A DNA stretch of 64,000 nucleotides, taken from assembly GCA_958421945.1 (NCBI GenBank), contig CATZMZ010000002.1:62001-126000 (forward strand), in the 5' to 3' direction. The notes under the pieces are model-generated. The model saw nothing but the letters and a program-made list of their open reading frames with translations, ran no database searches and was not told the origin of the DNA. Numbering within the stretch: position 1 is the stretch's first letter; every line of letters starts with the position of its first letter. Below, one piece after another: positions 16,668 through 25,208 of the stretch. Both the position numbers and the translations under genes were made by a program. Source of the stretch: an uncultured Eubacteriales bacterium (GTDB taxonomy: Bacteria > Bacillota > Clostridia > Christensenellales > Borkfalkiaceae).

Positions 16668-17594
16668 ATGATACTTTCAATTTGTCCGAATCCGAGCATC
16701 GACTGCACGATTGAATTAGACAGCTTAAACGTGGGCATGCTGAACAGAATCGATAACAAGGTGGAAACGTATTCGGGCAAGGCTTTGAACGTCGCGGTAG
16801 GCGTGGCAAGGCTCGGCGAGGAAATTGTTACCACCGGGTTTATGTTTGAAAATCACAGAAGAATGTTCGAACACGTCCTCGATAAAGAGGGCGTTAAATA
16901 CGATTTCGTTTACAACGCCGGCAACGCGCGCGTTAATTACAAAATTATCGATAAAAAATCCATGCTTACCGAAATTAACGACCGCGGCGAGGCTGTTTCC
17001 GTCGAAAAACAATCGGAGCTTATCGAAAAAGTTAAGGAGCTTTCGCAAAAAGCCGAAATCGCCGTTATGAGCGGCAGTCTGCCCAAAGGCGTCAGTTCGG
17101 ATTTTTACGGCAGAGTTTTAGAGGTTATTCCCGATTACGTTAAAATTATCGTCGATACCGAAAAAAACAATATGCTTTCCGCGCTTAAAAACAGGGAAAT
17201 TTTTATGGTTAAGCCGAACGTTCCCGAGCTGGAAAAGTTTTCGGACATGAAAGTAAACGATAAATTCGATATGGTTAAAGCTGCGAAAAAATACATCGAC
17301 GCGGGCGCGAAAAACGTTCTCGTTTCTATGGGCGCGGACGGCGCGGTGCTGACAGACGGTAAAGATAATTATTACTGCAAAAGCGCGTCGGTCGCGGTTA
17401 ATTCCACCGTCGGCGCGGGTGACAGCATGCTTGCCGCCGCATGCGTGGGGCTTATTCACGGCGTGCCTATGCAAGAACTGTTAAGAAGAAGCGTCGCGGC
17501 GGGGACTGCTGCCGTTACCACCAGCGGTACGAACCTTTTTTATCGCGATAAATACAACGAAATATATTCAAAAGTGTTTGCGGAGCGGTTTTGA
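16668..17594 (+). CDS. 1-phosphofructokinase / tagatose-6-phosphate kinase family (PfkB)
   Basis: This 308-aa ribokinase-fold sugar-phosphate kinase starts ILSICPNPSIDCTIEL. It has the G-x-x-x-N motif in SGKALNVAVGVARLG, VMSGSLPKGVSSDFY in mid-protein, and the C-terminal PfkB signature with catalytic base in STVGAGDSMLAAA. Overall it is closest in pattern to FruK/LacC (hexose phosphate to bisphosphate with ATP). No PTS or aldolase gene is adjacent, so the substrate is uncertain. ATG 16668 has an AGGAG site ten bases upstream; the longer upstream open reading is non-coding leader. Confidence 0.88.
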   Translation: MILSICPNPSIDCTIELDSLNVGMLNRIDNKVETYSGKALNVAVGVARLGEEIVTTGFMFENHRRMFEHVLDKEGVKYDFVYNAGNARVNYKIIDKKSMLTEINDRGEAVSVEKQSELIEKVKELSQKAEIAVMSGSLPKGVSSDFYGRVLEVIPDYVKIIVDTEKNNMLSALKNREIFMVKPNVPELEKFSDMKVNDKFDMVKAAKKYIDAGAKNVLVSMGADGAVLTDGKDNYYCKSASVAVNSTVGAGDSMLAAACVGLIHGVPMQELLRRSVAAGTAAVTTSGTNLFYRDKYNEIYSKVFAERF

Positions 17595-17612
17595 TTTTTT
17601 TCTTCAATTTGC

Positions 17613-17641
17613 TTTACTTTATTCGCTTAATATCGTATAAT
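17613..17641 (+). promoter_or_regulatory. Sigma-A promoter of the AspT/YidE-like transporter
   Basis: TTTACT at 17613-17618, 17 bases, TATAAT at 17636-17641. The predicted start is about 17648. Confidence 0.55.
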
Positions 17642-17709
17642 ATTTAAGTTATTGTCGTAGCGGGTTCGCCGCTCGTTGATTGCTTAGTTTAATAATCTAT
17701 CAGGAGTTT

Positions 17710-19137
17710 ATGGCTATTACTATGGAAAAAGAGAACAGCAAAAAGAAAATTCTTCCCATAATTTTAATTTCGGTTATCGTCCTCGCGGTTGCGGCTTGGT
17801 GTATTTACTGCTCCACTCAATCCAAAGGCATTGCCGGAATTTTTAAATTTTCCGTCACCGATTTTTCTAAAAAGGGTACTAACACGACGACGCCTACCTA
17901 TTCGGTTATCGCGTTGCTGTTCGGCATATTCCTTGTCGCAACTTTAGGATATCTCGTCGGCAGCATTGAAATCAAAGGCGTTTCTTTGGGCACGGCGGGG
18001 GTGTTCCTCGTTGCGATTTTATTCGGTTATATCTGTACGTTAATCCCCGAAAATATGCCTGTCGTCGGCGCGTTCAGCATCAAAAATTCTTCCTATCTGA
18101 TGTATAACTTTTACGGCAGCATAATTCAGAACGTGGGCTTGGTTTTATTCGTCGGCGCGGTCGGCTGCATTGCCGGACCCAAGTTCTTCAAAAACCTCAA
18201 AGCGAACGCAAAGTCGTACGTTTTGCTTGGAGTTATCATAATTTTAATAGGCGGCGTCTGCGCGGTATTGTTCGCGCTGATTCCGGGCATCGGCACCGGA
18301 TTTTCGGTGGGTGTTTTATCGGGCGCGTTGACGACCACTCCCGGGTTTTCCGCCGCGCAGGAAGCGATGAAATCGATAGGTCAAAGCGCGGATATTGTTA
18401 CGCTGGGGCATGCCATCGCTTATCCTTTCGGCGTTATCGGCGTGGTGTTGTTCGTTCAGCTTATGCCTAAAATTTTAAAGGCGGATATGGAAAAAGAACG
18501 CGAGCTGCTTATCGGCAAAGCGGACGACGACGGCAACGATTTGAAAAAGAAATTTTACGAGGTTGACCCGTTCGGACTTATGCCGTTCGGCTTGGCGGTT
18601 GTTTTCGGCTTGATTCTCGGTTCAATCAATATTCCGCTTTCGGGGAAAGGCTACGACGGAACGTGCTTCTCGCTCGGTACGACGGGCGGCGTGCTTATTA
18701 TGTGTCTTATCTTCGGGCATTTCGGACATATCGGCAGAGTTTCGCTTACCATTCCCCACGAAACGGCGAAAATATTCAGAGAATTCGGACTGATGTTGTT
18801 CTTAATCGGCGCAGGTGTTTCGGGCGGCGTATCGCTCGTTTCCGAAATCAGCAAATCGTCGCTTGGCGCGATGCTCGTCGTTTACGGTTTGCTCGGCGGT
18901 ATCGTTATGACTCTTGCGCCTATGATTTTCGGGTTCTTCTTCGCGAGCAAGGTTTTAAAGCTTCCGTTGCTTAACAATCTCGGCTCAATCACGGGCGGTA
19001 TGACGAGTACCCCCGCACTTGGAACGTTGGTTAAAACCGCGGGCAGCGACGACGTGGCTTCGGCTTACGCCGCAACCTATCCGATAGCCTTGGTGCTTAT
19101 CGTTTTGGTTTCGCAATTCATAATAACGTTAATGTAA
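17710..19137 (+). CDS. AspT/YidE/YbjL-type antiporter-like membrane protein
   Basis: This is a 475-aa polytopic protein with about eleven hydrophobic segments and a duplicated core. The two family signatures are GALTTTPGFSAAQEA in the first half and GSITGGMTSTPALGTL in the second. These correspond to the AspT/YidE/YbjL duplication, whose best-known member is the aspartate:alanine exchanger AspT. The soluble TrkA-C domains of many relatives are reduced to a short charged loop (KADMEKERELLIGKADDDGND), so it may be unregulated or differently gated. Substrate unknown. ATG 17710 follows AGGAG closely; ATG 17722 is an alternative. Confidence 0.82.
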   Translation: MAITMEKENSKKKILPIILISVIVLAVAAWCIYCSTQSKGIAGIFKFSVTDFSKKGTNTTTPTYSVIALLFGIFLVATLGYLVGSIEIKGVSLGTAGVFLVAILFGYICTLIPENMPVVGAFSIKNSSYLMYNFYGSIIQNVGLVLFVGAVGCIAGPKFFKNLKANAKSYVLLGVIIILIGGVCAVLFALIPGIGTGFSVGVLSGALTTTPGFSAAQEAMKSIGQSADIVTLGHAIAYPFGVIGVVLFVQLMPKILKADMEKERELLIGKADDDGNDLKKKFYEVDPFGLMPFGLAVVFGLILGSINIPLSGKGYDGTCFSLGTTGGVLIMCLIFGHFGHIGRVSLTIPHETAKIFREFGLMLFLIGAGVSGGVSLVSEISKSSLGAMLVVYGLLGGIVMTLAPMIFGFFFASKVLKLPLLNNLGSITGGMTSTPALGTLVKTAGSDDVASAYAATYPIALVLIVLVSQFIITLM

Positions 19138-19142
19138 GCGTT

Positions 19143-19173
19143 ATGCGCCCCGTTCCTCGGGGCGCATATTTTT
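19143..19173 (+). terminator. Intrinsic terminator of the AspT/YidE-like gene
   Basis: A 10-base stem (19143-19152 with 19158-19167), a five-base loop and an ATTTTT tract. Confidence 0.85.
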
Positions 19174-19207
19174 AATAAAAATCAATCATAAACGGGTTTA
19201 TAGTGGT

Positions 19208-20656
19208 ATGAGAAAATTCGATACGAAAGTTCAGCACCTTAAATATAAGGTGTTAAGAGAAGTTGCAACTCTCGCATGGCAGGATAAACTGCTCGAAAAC
19301 ATTTTAAATATCCCCGAGAAAATCGTTCCCGGAAACACGCCCACTATGCGGTGTTGTGTATATAAGGAGCGCGCTATTCTCGGCGAACGCGTTAAAATCG
19401 CTATGGGCGGAGATAAAAGCAATCCCAACGTAATAGAGGTTATTTCTATCGCCTGCGACGAATGTCCTGTCGGCGGATATGAGGTTACCAACGCGTGCAG
19501 GGGTTGCCTTGCTCACCGTTGCGAGGACGTGTGCAGGTTCGGCGCGATTACGTTCGATTCGGAACACGTCGCGCATATAGATAAATCGAAATGCAAGGAA
19601 TGCGGCGCTTGTGCGAAGGTTTGCCCTTACACCGCTATCGTCGGTCGGAAAAGACCGTGCCAGAACGCGTGCAAGGTTAAAGCGATTTCTATGGACGAAA
19701 ATCTTGCGGCGAAAATCGACAACAACAAGTGCATTTCCTGCGGGGCGTGCGTTTATCAGTGTCCTTTCGGCGCGATTAGCGATAAATCGTATATTTTAGA
19801 CGCGATAGACGTCATTAAAAAAAGCAAGAACAACACCGAATACAAAACGTACGCGGTCGTTGCCCCTTCGATTTCAAGCCAGTTCACTTACGCGAAGTTA
19901 GGGCAGGTGATTACGGGGCTGTTTCAGCTTGGTTTTTACAGTGTGGTGGAGGCGGCTCTCGGTGCGGATATGGTTGCCGAGCAGGAATCGAAAGAGCTTT
20001 CCGAAAAGAAATTTCTCGTAAGTTCTTGCTGTCCGGCGTTCGTCAGCTTCGTGGAGAACAACCACCCCGACTTAAAGGACAGCATTTCCGGGACGCTTTC
20101 GCCTATGGCGATGATTGCTAAATACATTAAAGAACAGGACGCGACGGCAAAGGTCGTGTTTATAGGCCCTTGCACGGCGAAGAAAGCCGAAATCAAAAAG
20201 CCGACGGTTAAGCCGTTCGTGGACGTTGCGGTTACGTTTGAAGAATTGCAGGCGCTGTTCGACAGCCGCGAAATAGATATAACCGCGCTTCCCGAAAGCG
20301 AGCTGAACAACGCGTCTTACTTCGGCAGAATTTTCGCGCGGTGCGGAGGACTTGCGGACGCGGTAAAAGAGGGTCTGAACGAACAGGGGCTTTCCGATTT
20401 CGAGCTTAAACCCGTTTCGTGCGACGGAATCGAGGCGTGCAGAATCGCGCTGCTTAAAAAAAGCAAGAATTTATCCGACGCGAACTTTATCGAGGGCATG
20501 GCGTGCAACGGCGGTTGCGTGGGCGGCGCGGGTTGCCTTACGCACGGCGAAAGGAACAAACTTGACGTGGATAAGTACGGCTTGCAGGCTACCGAAAAGA
20601 AAATTTCCGACGCGGTAAGCAAGGCGAAAATTTCCTCCGACGGCACGGGCGAATAG
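19208..20656 (+). CDS. [FeFe] hydrogenase, group B-like monomeric enzyme
   Basis: This 482-aa iron-sulfur protein has an N-terminal Cys-rich region (CDECPVGGYEVTNACRGC), two ferredoxin-type [4Fe-4S] motifs (CKECGACAKVCPYTAI and CISCGACVYQCPFGAI), and a hydrogenase catalytic domain. The H-cluster motifs are SSCCPAFVSF (about 272), GPCTAKKAE (about 320) and EGMACNGGCVGGAGC (about 430). Phe after SSCCPA and GPC in place of MPC separate it from the group A sequence at 34963 and fit group B. Group B enzymes occur in anaerobic Clostridia, with physiology poorly known. Maturases hydE/F/G are not in the window. No clear ribosome binding site precedes the ATG. It stands alone. Confidence 0.88.
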   Translation: MRKFDTKVQHLKYKVLREVATLAWQDKLLENILNIPEKIVPGNTPTMRCCVYKERAILGERVKIAMGGDKSNPNVIEVISIACDECPVGGYEVTNACRGCLAHRCEDVCRFGAITFDSEHVAHIDKSKCKECGACAKVCPYTAIVGRKRPCQNACKVKAISMDENLAAKIDNNKCISCGACVYQCPFGAISDKSYILDAIDVIKKSKNNTEYKTYAVVAPSISSQFTYAKLGQVITGLFQLGFYSVVEAALGADMVAEQESKELSEKKFLVSSCCPAFVSFVENNHPDLKDSISGTLSPMAMIAKYIKEQDATAKVVFIGPCTAKKAEIKKPTVKPFVDVAVTFEELQALFDSREIDITALPESELNNASYFGRIFARCGGLADAVKEGLNEQGLSDFELKPVSCDGIEACRIALLKKSKNLSDANFIEGMACNGGCVGGAGCLTHGERNKLDVDKYGLQATEKKISDAVSKAKISSDGTGE

Positions 20657-20693
20657 CTTTGCTTTAACGCTTTTTCTTGCAACGAAAAATACG

Positions 20694-20731
20694 CGCGGCG
20701 TTCTGCAATTTTCGCAGAACGCCGCGTTTTT
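20694..20731. terminator. Bidirectional terminator between the hydrogenase gene and trmO
   Basis: A 13-base perfect stem (20694-20706 with 20714-20726) is followed by TTTTT on the plus strand. The minus strand has a matching T-run (AAAAAT at 20685-20690). It serves both convergent genes. Confidence 0.88.
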
Positions 20732-20752
20732 ATAATGTATAAATCGATTCGG

Positions 20753-21433
20753 TCAGTCTTTAATTACGCTCAAAACGGTTAAAAGGTCGCCTTTAACGGA
20801 AAATTTAATTTCCGCGCCCGCAAAGCTCATTCCGTAAACTCTGCCGTCCTCTTGGTAAGACGGTCGCGGGTCGTCCGCAAGACATTCGGTTAAAACCGCG
20901 TATTCGCGCTCGGAAAATTCCGCGCGGAGCGTTTCGGGAAAGTTCACGTTAAGCTTATACGCGGTGAAATCTTCCGAATATCCGCCGAAAGCGTCCGTTT
21001 TTTTGTCTGCGGAGGGGATATACGGCTTTACGTCGTAAACGGGCGTACCGTCGAGAACGTCCACTCCCGACACCACTAGCGCAAGCGTTTTTCCGTCGGC
21101 GATAACCTTTTCAAGTTTAACGCAGGAAAGCCCCAAGCCGTTCGGACGGTATGGCGCGCGGCTGGCAAAAACGCCCACGCGTTCGTTTCCGCCGAGCCGC
21201 GGCGGTCGCACGGTAGCGCAAATTTTTTCCCTTTCGCATTGCGAAAATCCGAAAATCAGCCATAAATGCGAAAATTTCTCTATTCCGCGAATAAAATCCG
21301 CGTTAGAAAATTCCGCTTCGAATATTATTTCCCCTATTGCCGACGGACATCTGCCGCTTTGACGGGGTATTCCGAATTTTTCCTTGAAATCCGTGCGTAT
21401 AACCGCCACGGGCTTGATTGTTTTTTCGCTCAT
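20753..21433 (-). CDS. trmO: TrmO/TsaA-family tRNA N6-methyltransferase
   Basis: TrmO methylates N6-threonylcarbamoyladenosine at position 37 of certain tRNAs, using SAM in a beta-barrel fold. Diagnostic segments in this 226-aa protein are IGEIIFE, FSHLWLIFGF and SRAPYRPNGLGLS (family usually S-P-x-R-P-N-x-I-G-L-S), then LDGTPVYDVKPYIPSAD. The C-terminal extension (DDPRPSYQEDGRVYGM) is typical of the longer bacterial form. The start ATG at 21433 coincides exactly with the predicted transcription start, so the message appears leaderless. Confidence 0.92.
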   Translation of the reverse strand: MSEKTIKPVAVIRTDFKEKFGIPRQSGRCPSAIGEIIFEAEFSNADFIRGIEKFSHLWLIFGFSQCEREKICATVRPPRLGGNERVGVFASRAPYRPNGLGLSCVKLEKVIADGKTLALVVSGVDVLDGTPVYDVKPYIPSADKKTDAFGGYSEDFTAYKLNVNFPETLRAEFSEREYAVLTECLADDPRPSYQEDGRVYGMSFAGAEIKFSVKGDLLTVLSVIKD

Positions 21434-21439
21434 AAAAAT

Positions 21440-21468
21440 ATTTTATCATATCCGCGAAACATTTTCAA
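21440..21468 (-). promoter_or_regulatory. Sigma-A promoter of trmO, start at the A of the ATG
   Basis: Read on the minus strand: TTGAAA (21468-21463), 17 bases, an extended TGA-TAAAAT (-10 at 21445-21440). The +1 base falls at 21433, the first base of trmO, and there is no room for a leader or ribosome binding site. Confidence 0.7.
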
Positions 21469-21556
21469 GAAAATAACCGCGCCGCGTTTGACTTATGCAA
21501 GAAATAATGTTAATATGTTGTTGAACCGCCGCAAAAAACGTTTATCGATGCGGCTA

Positions 21557-21599
21557 CGTCAAAACGGCGGTTACCGTCGCTTTGACGGTTTATTTTGTT
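21557..21599 (+). terminator. Terminator-like hairpin upstream of the DMT-epimerase ORF
   Basis: CGTCAAA at 21557-21563 pairs with TTTGACG at 21581-21587, with further imperfect pairing inside, then TTTATTTTGTTT. The gene it would serve is not obvious, since the upstream neighbour trmO points away. It may lie in a leader. Confidence 0.4.
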
Positions 21600-21679
21600 T
21601 AAGAGGTTTAAGCGTTCCGCTCGGTTTGAAACGTTAATGCGAATCTAGCTTCGGCACGCCGAAAAGTCGTGAGTGCGTA

Positions 21680-21739
21680 CGGGTTGATTTTCGGGCTAAT
21701 ACGCGGGTTGATACACGGGTTAATTTACGGGTTGTTTCA
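21680..21739 (+). repeat. Five tandem 12-base repeats (CGGGTTGATxxx)
   Basis: Five contiguous 12-base units start at 21680, 21692, 21704, 21716 and 21728. Each begins CGGG(T/C)T and then diverges. The array ends 19 bases before the ATG of the following ORF, just ahead of its AAAGGAGGG ribosome binding site. Its frame is open and in phase with that ORF (units would read R-V/A-x-x), but no start codon precedes it after the stop at 21635. The rest of the 324-base gap holds the trmO promoter and the hairpin at 21557. Confidence 0.8.
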
Positions 21740-21757
21740 AAAGAAAAGGAGGGTTTT

Positions 21758-23587
21758 ATGGAGCGTACTAAAAGAGAAAAGGCGTTAAACGTGATAGGCG
21801 TGTTGCTGTTATTCGGCGCGGCGTTGGCGTGGGGAACGTCCTTTCTTATTCTTAAAAACACGATAACGGGTTTGCCGCCGTTGTACGTTTTGGGTATAAG
21901 GTTTTTTGTTTCCGCGGTGATTCTCGGACTGGTTTTCATCAAAAAAACCGTTAAAATTACCCGCGGGACTTTTTGCCGCGGCGCAATAATAGGGTTGGTT
22001 GTGTTTTTGGCGTATCTTTTGCAAACCTACGGCTTGCTATACACTTCCCCGGGGAAAAACGCGTTCATAACCTCGCTTTATTGCGTTATGACCCCGTTTT
22101 TTATGTGGTTTTTCTATAAAGTTAAACCCAAAAATTATAATATCATCGCGGCGGTGCTGTGCGTTATCGGCATAGGACTTGTGGCGATTTCCGGCAGAGA
22201 GGAACACGGCGAAAACGAGCTTCTCGGCAACGTTTTAACTTTTGCCGCGGCGATTTTCTACGTTTTTCAGGTGATTTTTACCGACCGTTTTTCCAAACGT
22301 TCGGACGACCCCATGCAGCTTTTAACGGTGGATTTGTTCGTCATCGGCACACTGTTTATAATCGGCTCGGCGGCAATCGAAATTCCCGTTTACGGGATTG
22401 AAAGCTTTGCCTTGAACAAGGGGCAGATTCTCAATATTATATACCTGACTTTGGTTTGCACGCTGTTCGCGCAGTTTGCCCAGCTTATCGGGCAAAAGCT
22501 TACCACGGCAAGTCAGTCGGCGGTTATATTAAGCTTAGAGGGTGTGTTCGGCACGTTGTTTTCCGTCATTATGGGTGCGGAAAAACTCACCGTTACCATC
22601 GGCGCAGGCTTCGCGATTATTTTCGCCGCCACGCTTATAAGCGAATTAAAACCCGATTTCGGGAAATTGTTAAAAAGGAAACCCGCGCTTACGAAAACTG
22701 TTTCCGCGGGGAATAAAAACGAAGAAGGAAAAGAAAACATGCTGCACGTAATAGATAACGGCAGGATAAAGCTTACCGTCTCTGCCAAAGGCGCGGAGAT
22801 GACGAGTCTCGTTAAAGACGGGCGGGAGAGGCTTTGGCAGAACGATAACGGAGAGTGGGACGGACACGCGCCTATTCTTTTCCCCGTTTGCGGAAATTGC
22901 AAAGTGATTGCGGAGGGACAAAGTTTGCCCGTATATATGCACGGCGTGGCGCAGCTATGCGATTTTAAGGTTACGGCGCAGGGAGAAGATTTCATCAGGC
23001 TGACCGCGCGCGAAACGGACGAAACTAAAAAATATTACCCGTACGATTTTGAGTTTTCGGTAACGTATACGCTTTGCGACGATACGGTTAAAATCGGGTA
23101 CGAGGTGAAAAACCCTGCGGATAAGGACATGTATTTTGCCTGCGGCGCACATGATTCGTTCGCGCTTGACGACGAGCTTGAAAATTACGAAATAGTTTTT
23201 GAAAAAGAGGAAAAATTCGACAGCCTCGCTCACGACGATTTCGGCTATCTCAACGGAAAAATCAATTTGCTGGGCGAAGGGCGCGTGATAGATTTCGGTA
23301 AAACGCCGCTCGTAAACGACGAAACGTTCATTTTTAAGAATATCGGCTCGCGCAAGGTTGTGTTGCAAAGAAAGGACGGGAAAGCGGTTGCGGAAATCGG
23401 GTTTGACGGGTTTAACAACCTGTTGTTCTGGCGTCCGGGCAACGGAAAAACCGTTTGCGTAGAGCCGTGGCTGAATCTCCCCGACGACGCGGGCGACGAA
23501 ACGACCGCGTTCTGCGATAAGTACGGCGTGTTAAAGCTTAAACCGCACGAAACGGCGGAGTTTAACAGGGAAATTAAATACTTTTGA
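21758..23587 (+). CDS. DMT (EamA) permease joined in frame to an aldose 1-epimerase-like domain
   Basis: Residues 1-300 are a ten-helix drug/metabolite transporter with two EamA halves (LFGAALAWGTSFLILKN..., VLTFAAAIFYVFQVIFTDRFSKR...). After a charged linker (residues 300-327), residues 328-609 form a galactose-mutarotase-fold protein of the LacX/aldose-epimerase-like kind: ISAKGAEMTSLV-type strand, HAPILFPVCGNC, MHGVAQLCDF, CGAHDSFAL and CVEPWLNLPD. The junction holds an internal ATG at 22739 preceded by GAAGGAAAAG, a plausible ribosome binding site. So this may be two genes whose separating stop was lost, or one gene giving both a fusion and a free epimerase. The main ATG has a strong AAAGGAGGG site. 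Confidence 0.82.
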   Translation: MERTKREKALNVIGVLLLFGAALAWGTSFLILKNTITGLPPLYVLGIRFFVSAVILGLVFIKKTVKITRGTFCRGAIIGLVVFLAYLLQTYGLLYTSPGKNAFITSLYCVMTPFFMWFFYKVKPKNYNIIAAVLCVIGIGLVAISGREEHGENELLGNVLTFAAAIFYVFQVIFTDRFSKRSDDPMQLLTVDLFVIGTLFIIGSAAIEIPVYGIESFALNKGQILNIIYLTLVCTLFAQFAQLIGQKLTTASQSAVILSLEGVFGTLFSVIMGAEKLTVTIGAGFAIIFAATLISELKPDFGKLLKRKPALTKTVSAGNKNEEGKENMLHVIDNGRIKLTVSAKGAEMTSLVKDGRERLWQNDNGEWDGHAPILFPVCGNCKVIAEGQSLPVYMHGVAQLCDFKVTAQGEDFIRLTARETDETKKYYPYDFEFSVTYTLCDDTVKIGYEVKNPADKDMYFACGAHDSFALDDELENYEIVFEKEEKFDSLAHDDFGYLNGKINLLGEGRVIDFGKTPLVNDETFIFKNIGSRKVVLQRKDGKAVAEIGFDGFNNLLFWRPGNGKTVCVEPWLNLPDDAGDETTAFCDKYGVLKLKPHETAEFNREIKYF

Positions 23588-23592
23588 CGTAG

Positions 23593-23631
23593 TTTGCGCC
23601 CCGTCGGACGGACAGTCCGACGGGGCGCAAA
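23593..23631. terminator. 16-base perfect hairpin after the DMT-epimerase ORF, no U-tract
   Basis: The stem 23593-23608 pairs with 23616-23631 around a seven-base loop. Neither strand has a T-run next to it. The rest of 23588-23854 shows no supported gene. Confidence 0.45.
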
Positions 23632-23819
23632 GCGTGAAAAGGAAAAAAATGATTAAAAGCGAACTTCGCTTTAAGTCGGTGCGCGTTGTGCGGACGTGTT
23701 CTTCATGCGCGTTTTCGGGGGAGTATCCTTTGGAGCTTCCGGTATTCGGAATTAAGCAAAGGGGGGCGGGTTTTATCGCAGGCAAAGGCGCGCGCGGATT
23801 GCACCCTAAGATAAAACGC

Positions 23820-23847
23820 TTGACATTTTTTTAAAAAGGTTTATCAT
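23820..23847 (+). promoter_or_regulatory. Sigma-A promoter of trkA-trkH, predicted leaderless
   Basis: TTGACA at 23820-23825, a 16-base spacer, TATCAT at 23842-23847. The predicted start is about 23854, one base before the trkA ATG at 23855. Confidence 0.6.
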
Positions 23848-23854
23848 ATAAGCT

Positions 23855-25207
23855 ATGAATATCATTATTATCGGCGCAGGCAAGGTCGGCGAAACGCTTA
23901 CCGATTGCCTCGTTTCGGAAGGACACGACATAGTCGTTATCGACCGCGACGAAAAGCGCATTACCGAAGTGGTGAACAAATATCCGGCTAACGGAATTTA
24001 CGGCGTGGGGCTTTCCCGTTCCGTTATGGAGGAGGCGGGCGTTTCCAACGCGGACTTCGTTATTTCCTGTACCTCGCAGGACGAAGTTAATATTTTATGC
24101 TCCGTTCTCGCTAAAAAGCTCGGCGCAAAGCGCACGATTGCAAGGGTTCGCGATCCGCAGTATTTTATCGAACTCGAAAACTTAAAGGGCGAGCTGGGAC
24201 TGGATTTGATTTTTAACCCCGACAGGCGCGCCGCGCACGACGTGGCGGAGGTACTTAACTTCCCGTCCGCGCGAAGCGTTGACGGCTTTGCCGACGGCAA
24301 AGCCGCGATGGCGGAATTCGAAATTTCCAAAAACAACCCCATCGCGGGCAAAACGGTTAAAGAGATTTCTTCCGCATACGGGCTGAACGTGTTGTTCGGT
24401 ATGGTAAGGCGCGGGGACGACGTGTTTATTCCTCGCGGCGATTTTATGATTAAGGACGGCGATTTCGTTTACGTTATCGCGACCGAAGCGCAAATTGCGG
24501 CGTTCTGCAAGAAAAACAAAATGTTTAAGCCGCGCGCGAAGTCGGTGTTCATCGTGGGCGGCGGCAAAATAGGGTTTTATCTTGCCAAAATGCTGTCCGA
24601 ACGGGGCGCGTCCGTTAAAATTATTGAAAAAGACCTCGAACGCTGTGAGTTTTTAAGCCAAAACCTGCCTTACGTTACCGTTATTCACGGCGACGGAACC
24701 AACCTCGGCGTGCTTAACGAGGAGGACTTCAAGAGTATGGACGCGGTGGTTACCCTGACGGGTATGGACGAGGAAAACGTTATCATTTCGCTTTACGCCA
24801 AGCGCGAAAAGATCGAAAAGGTCGTTACCAAGGTAAACAGGAATTCCATTTCGGAGATGGTTAAAACTCTGGGACTCGACACGGTCGTAAGTCCGCGCCG
24901 TTCCATCGCCAACCACATTCTCCGTTTCGTAAGGGCGCACCTTGCCGATTCCAAAGCGGGGCTGAACGCGTTATATAAACTTTACGGCAAGGCGGAGGCG
25001 TCGGAATTTACCGTTACCGCGCGCTATCCGTTCGAGGGGAAGCCTTTGTCGAGCTATTCAATAAGGCGTGACGTGCTTATCGGCGGAATCGTCAGGTACG
25101 GCGAGTTTATCGTGCCGAAGGGCGACACCGCGCTTACCGTGGGCGACAGGGTTATCGTCGTTTCCGCGACTAAAAGAATAAACGCCCTCGAAGGTATCTT
25201 AAAATAA
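23855..25207 (+). CDS. trkA: Potassium uptake regulatory subunit TrkA
   Basis: TrkA is the cytoplasmic NAD(H)-binding gating ring of the Trk potassium channel. This 450-aa protein has the full duplicated form: RCK-N Rossmann motif IIIGAGKVGETL at the N-terminus, RCK-C near 140-220, a second Rossmann motif VFIVGGGKIGFYLAK near 230, and a second RCK-C at the end. Acidic residues close both nucleotide loops (VVIDRDEKR and KIIEKDLER). There is no Shine-Dalgarno sequence. trkH follows after one base. Confidence 0.95.
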   Translation: MNIIIIGAGKVGETLTDCLVSEGHDIVVIDRDEKRITEVVNKYPANGIYGVGLSRSVMEEAGVSNADFVISCTSQDEVNILCSVLAKKLGAKRTIARVRDPQYFIELENLKGELGLDLIFNPDRRAAHDVAEVLNFPSARSVDGFADGKAAMAEFEISKNNPIAGKTVKEISSAYGLNVLFGMVRRGDDVFIPRGDFMIKDGDFVYVIATEAQIAAFCKKNKMFKPRAKSVFIVGGGKIGFYLAKMLSERGASVKIIEKDLERCEFLSQNLPYVTVIHGDGTNLGVLNEEDFKSMDAVVTLTGMDEENVIISLYAKREKIEKVVTKVNRNSISEMVKTLGLDTVVSPRRSIANHILRFVRAHLADSKAGLNALYKLYGKAEASEFTVTARYPFEGKPLSSYSIRRDVLIGGIVRYGEFIVPKGDTALTVGDRVIVVSATKRINALEGILK

Positions 25208-25208
25208 T

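Noticed and set aside
21680..21739. CRISPR-like array
   Set aside because: The units are 12 bases and contiguous, without spacers, and no cas gene is nearby. It is a simple tandem repeat.
23634..23834. 66-codon frame between the DMT-epimerase ORF and trkA
   Set aside because: GTG start with no convincing ribosome binding site, atypical composition, and it runs into the trkA promoter. It could be a remnant, but nothing supports it.
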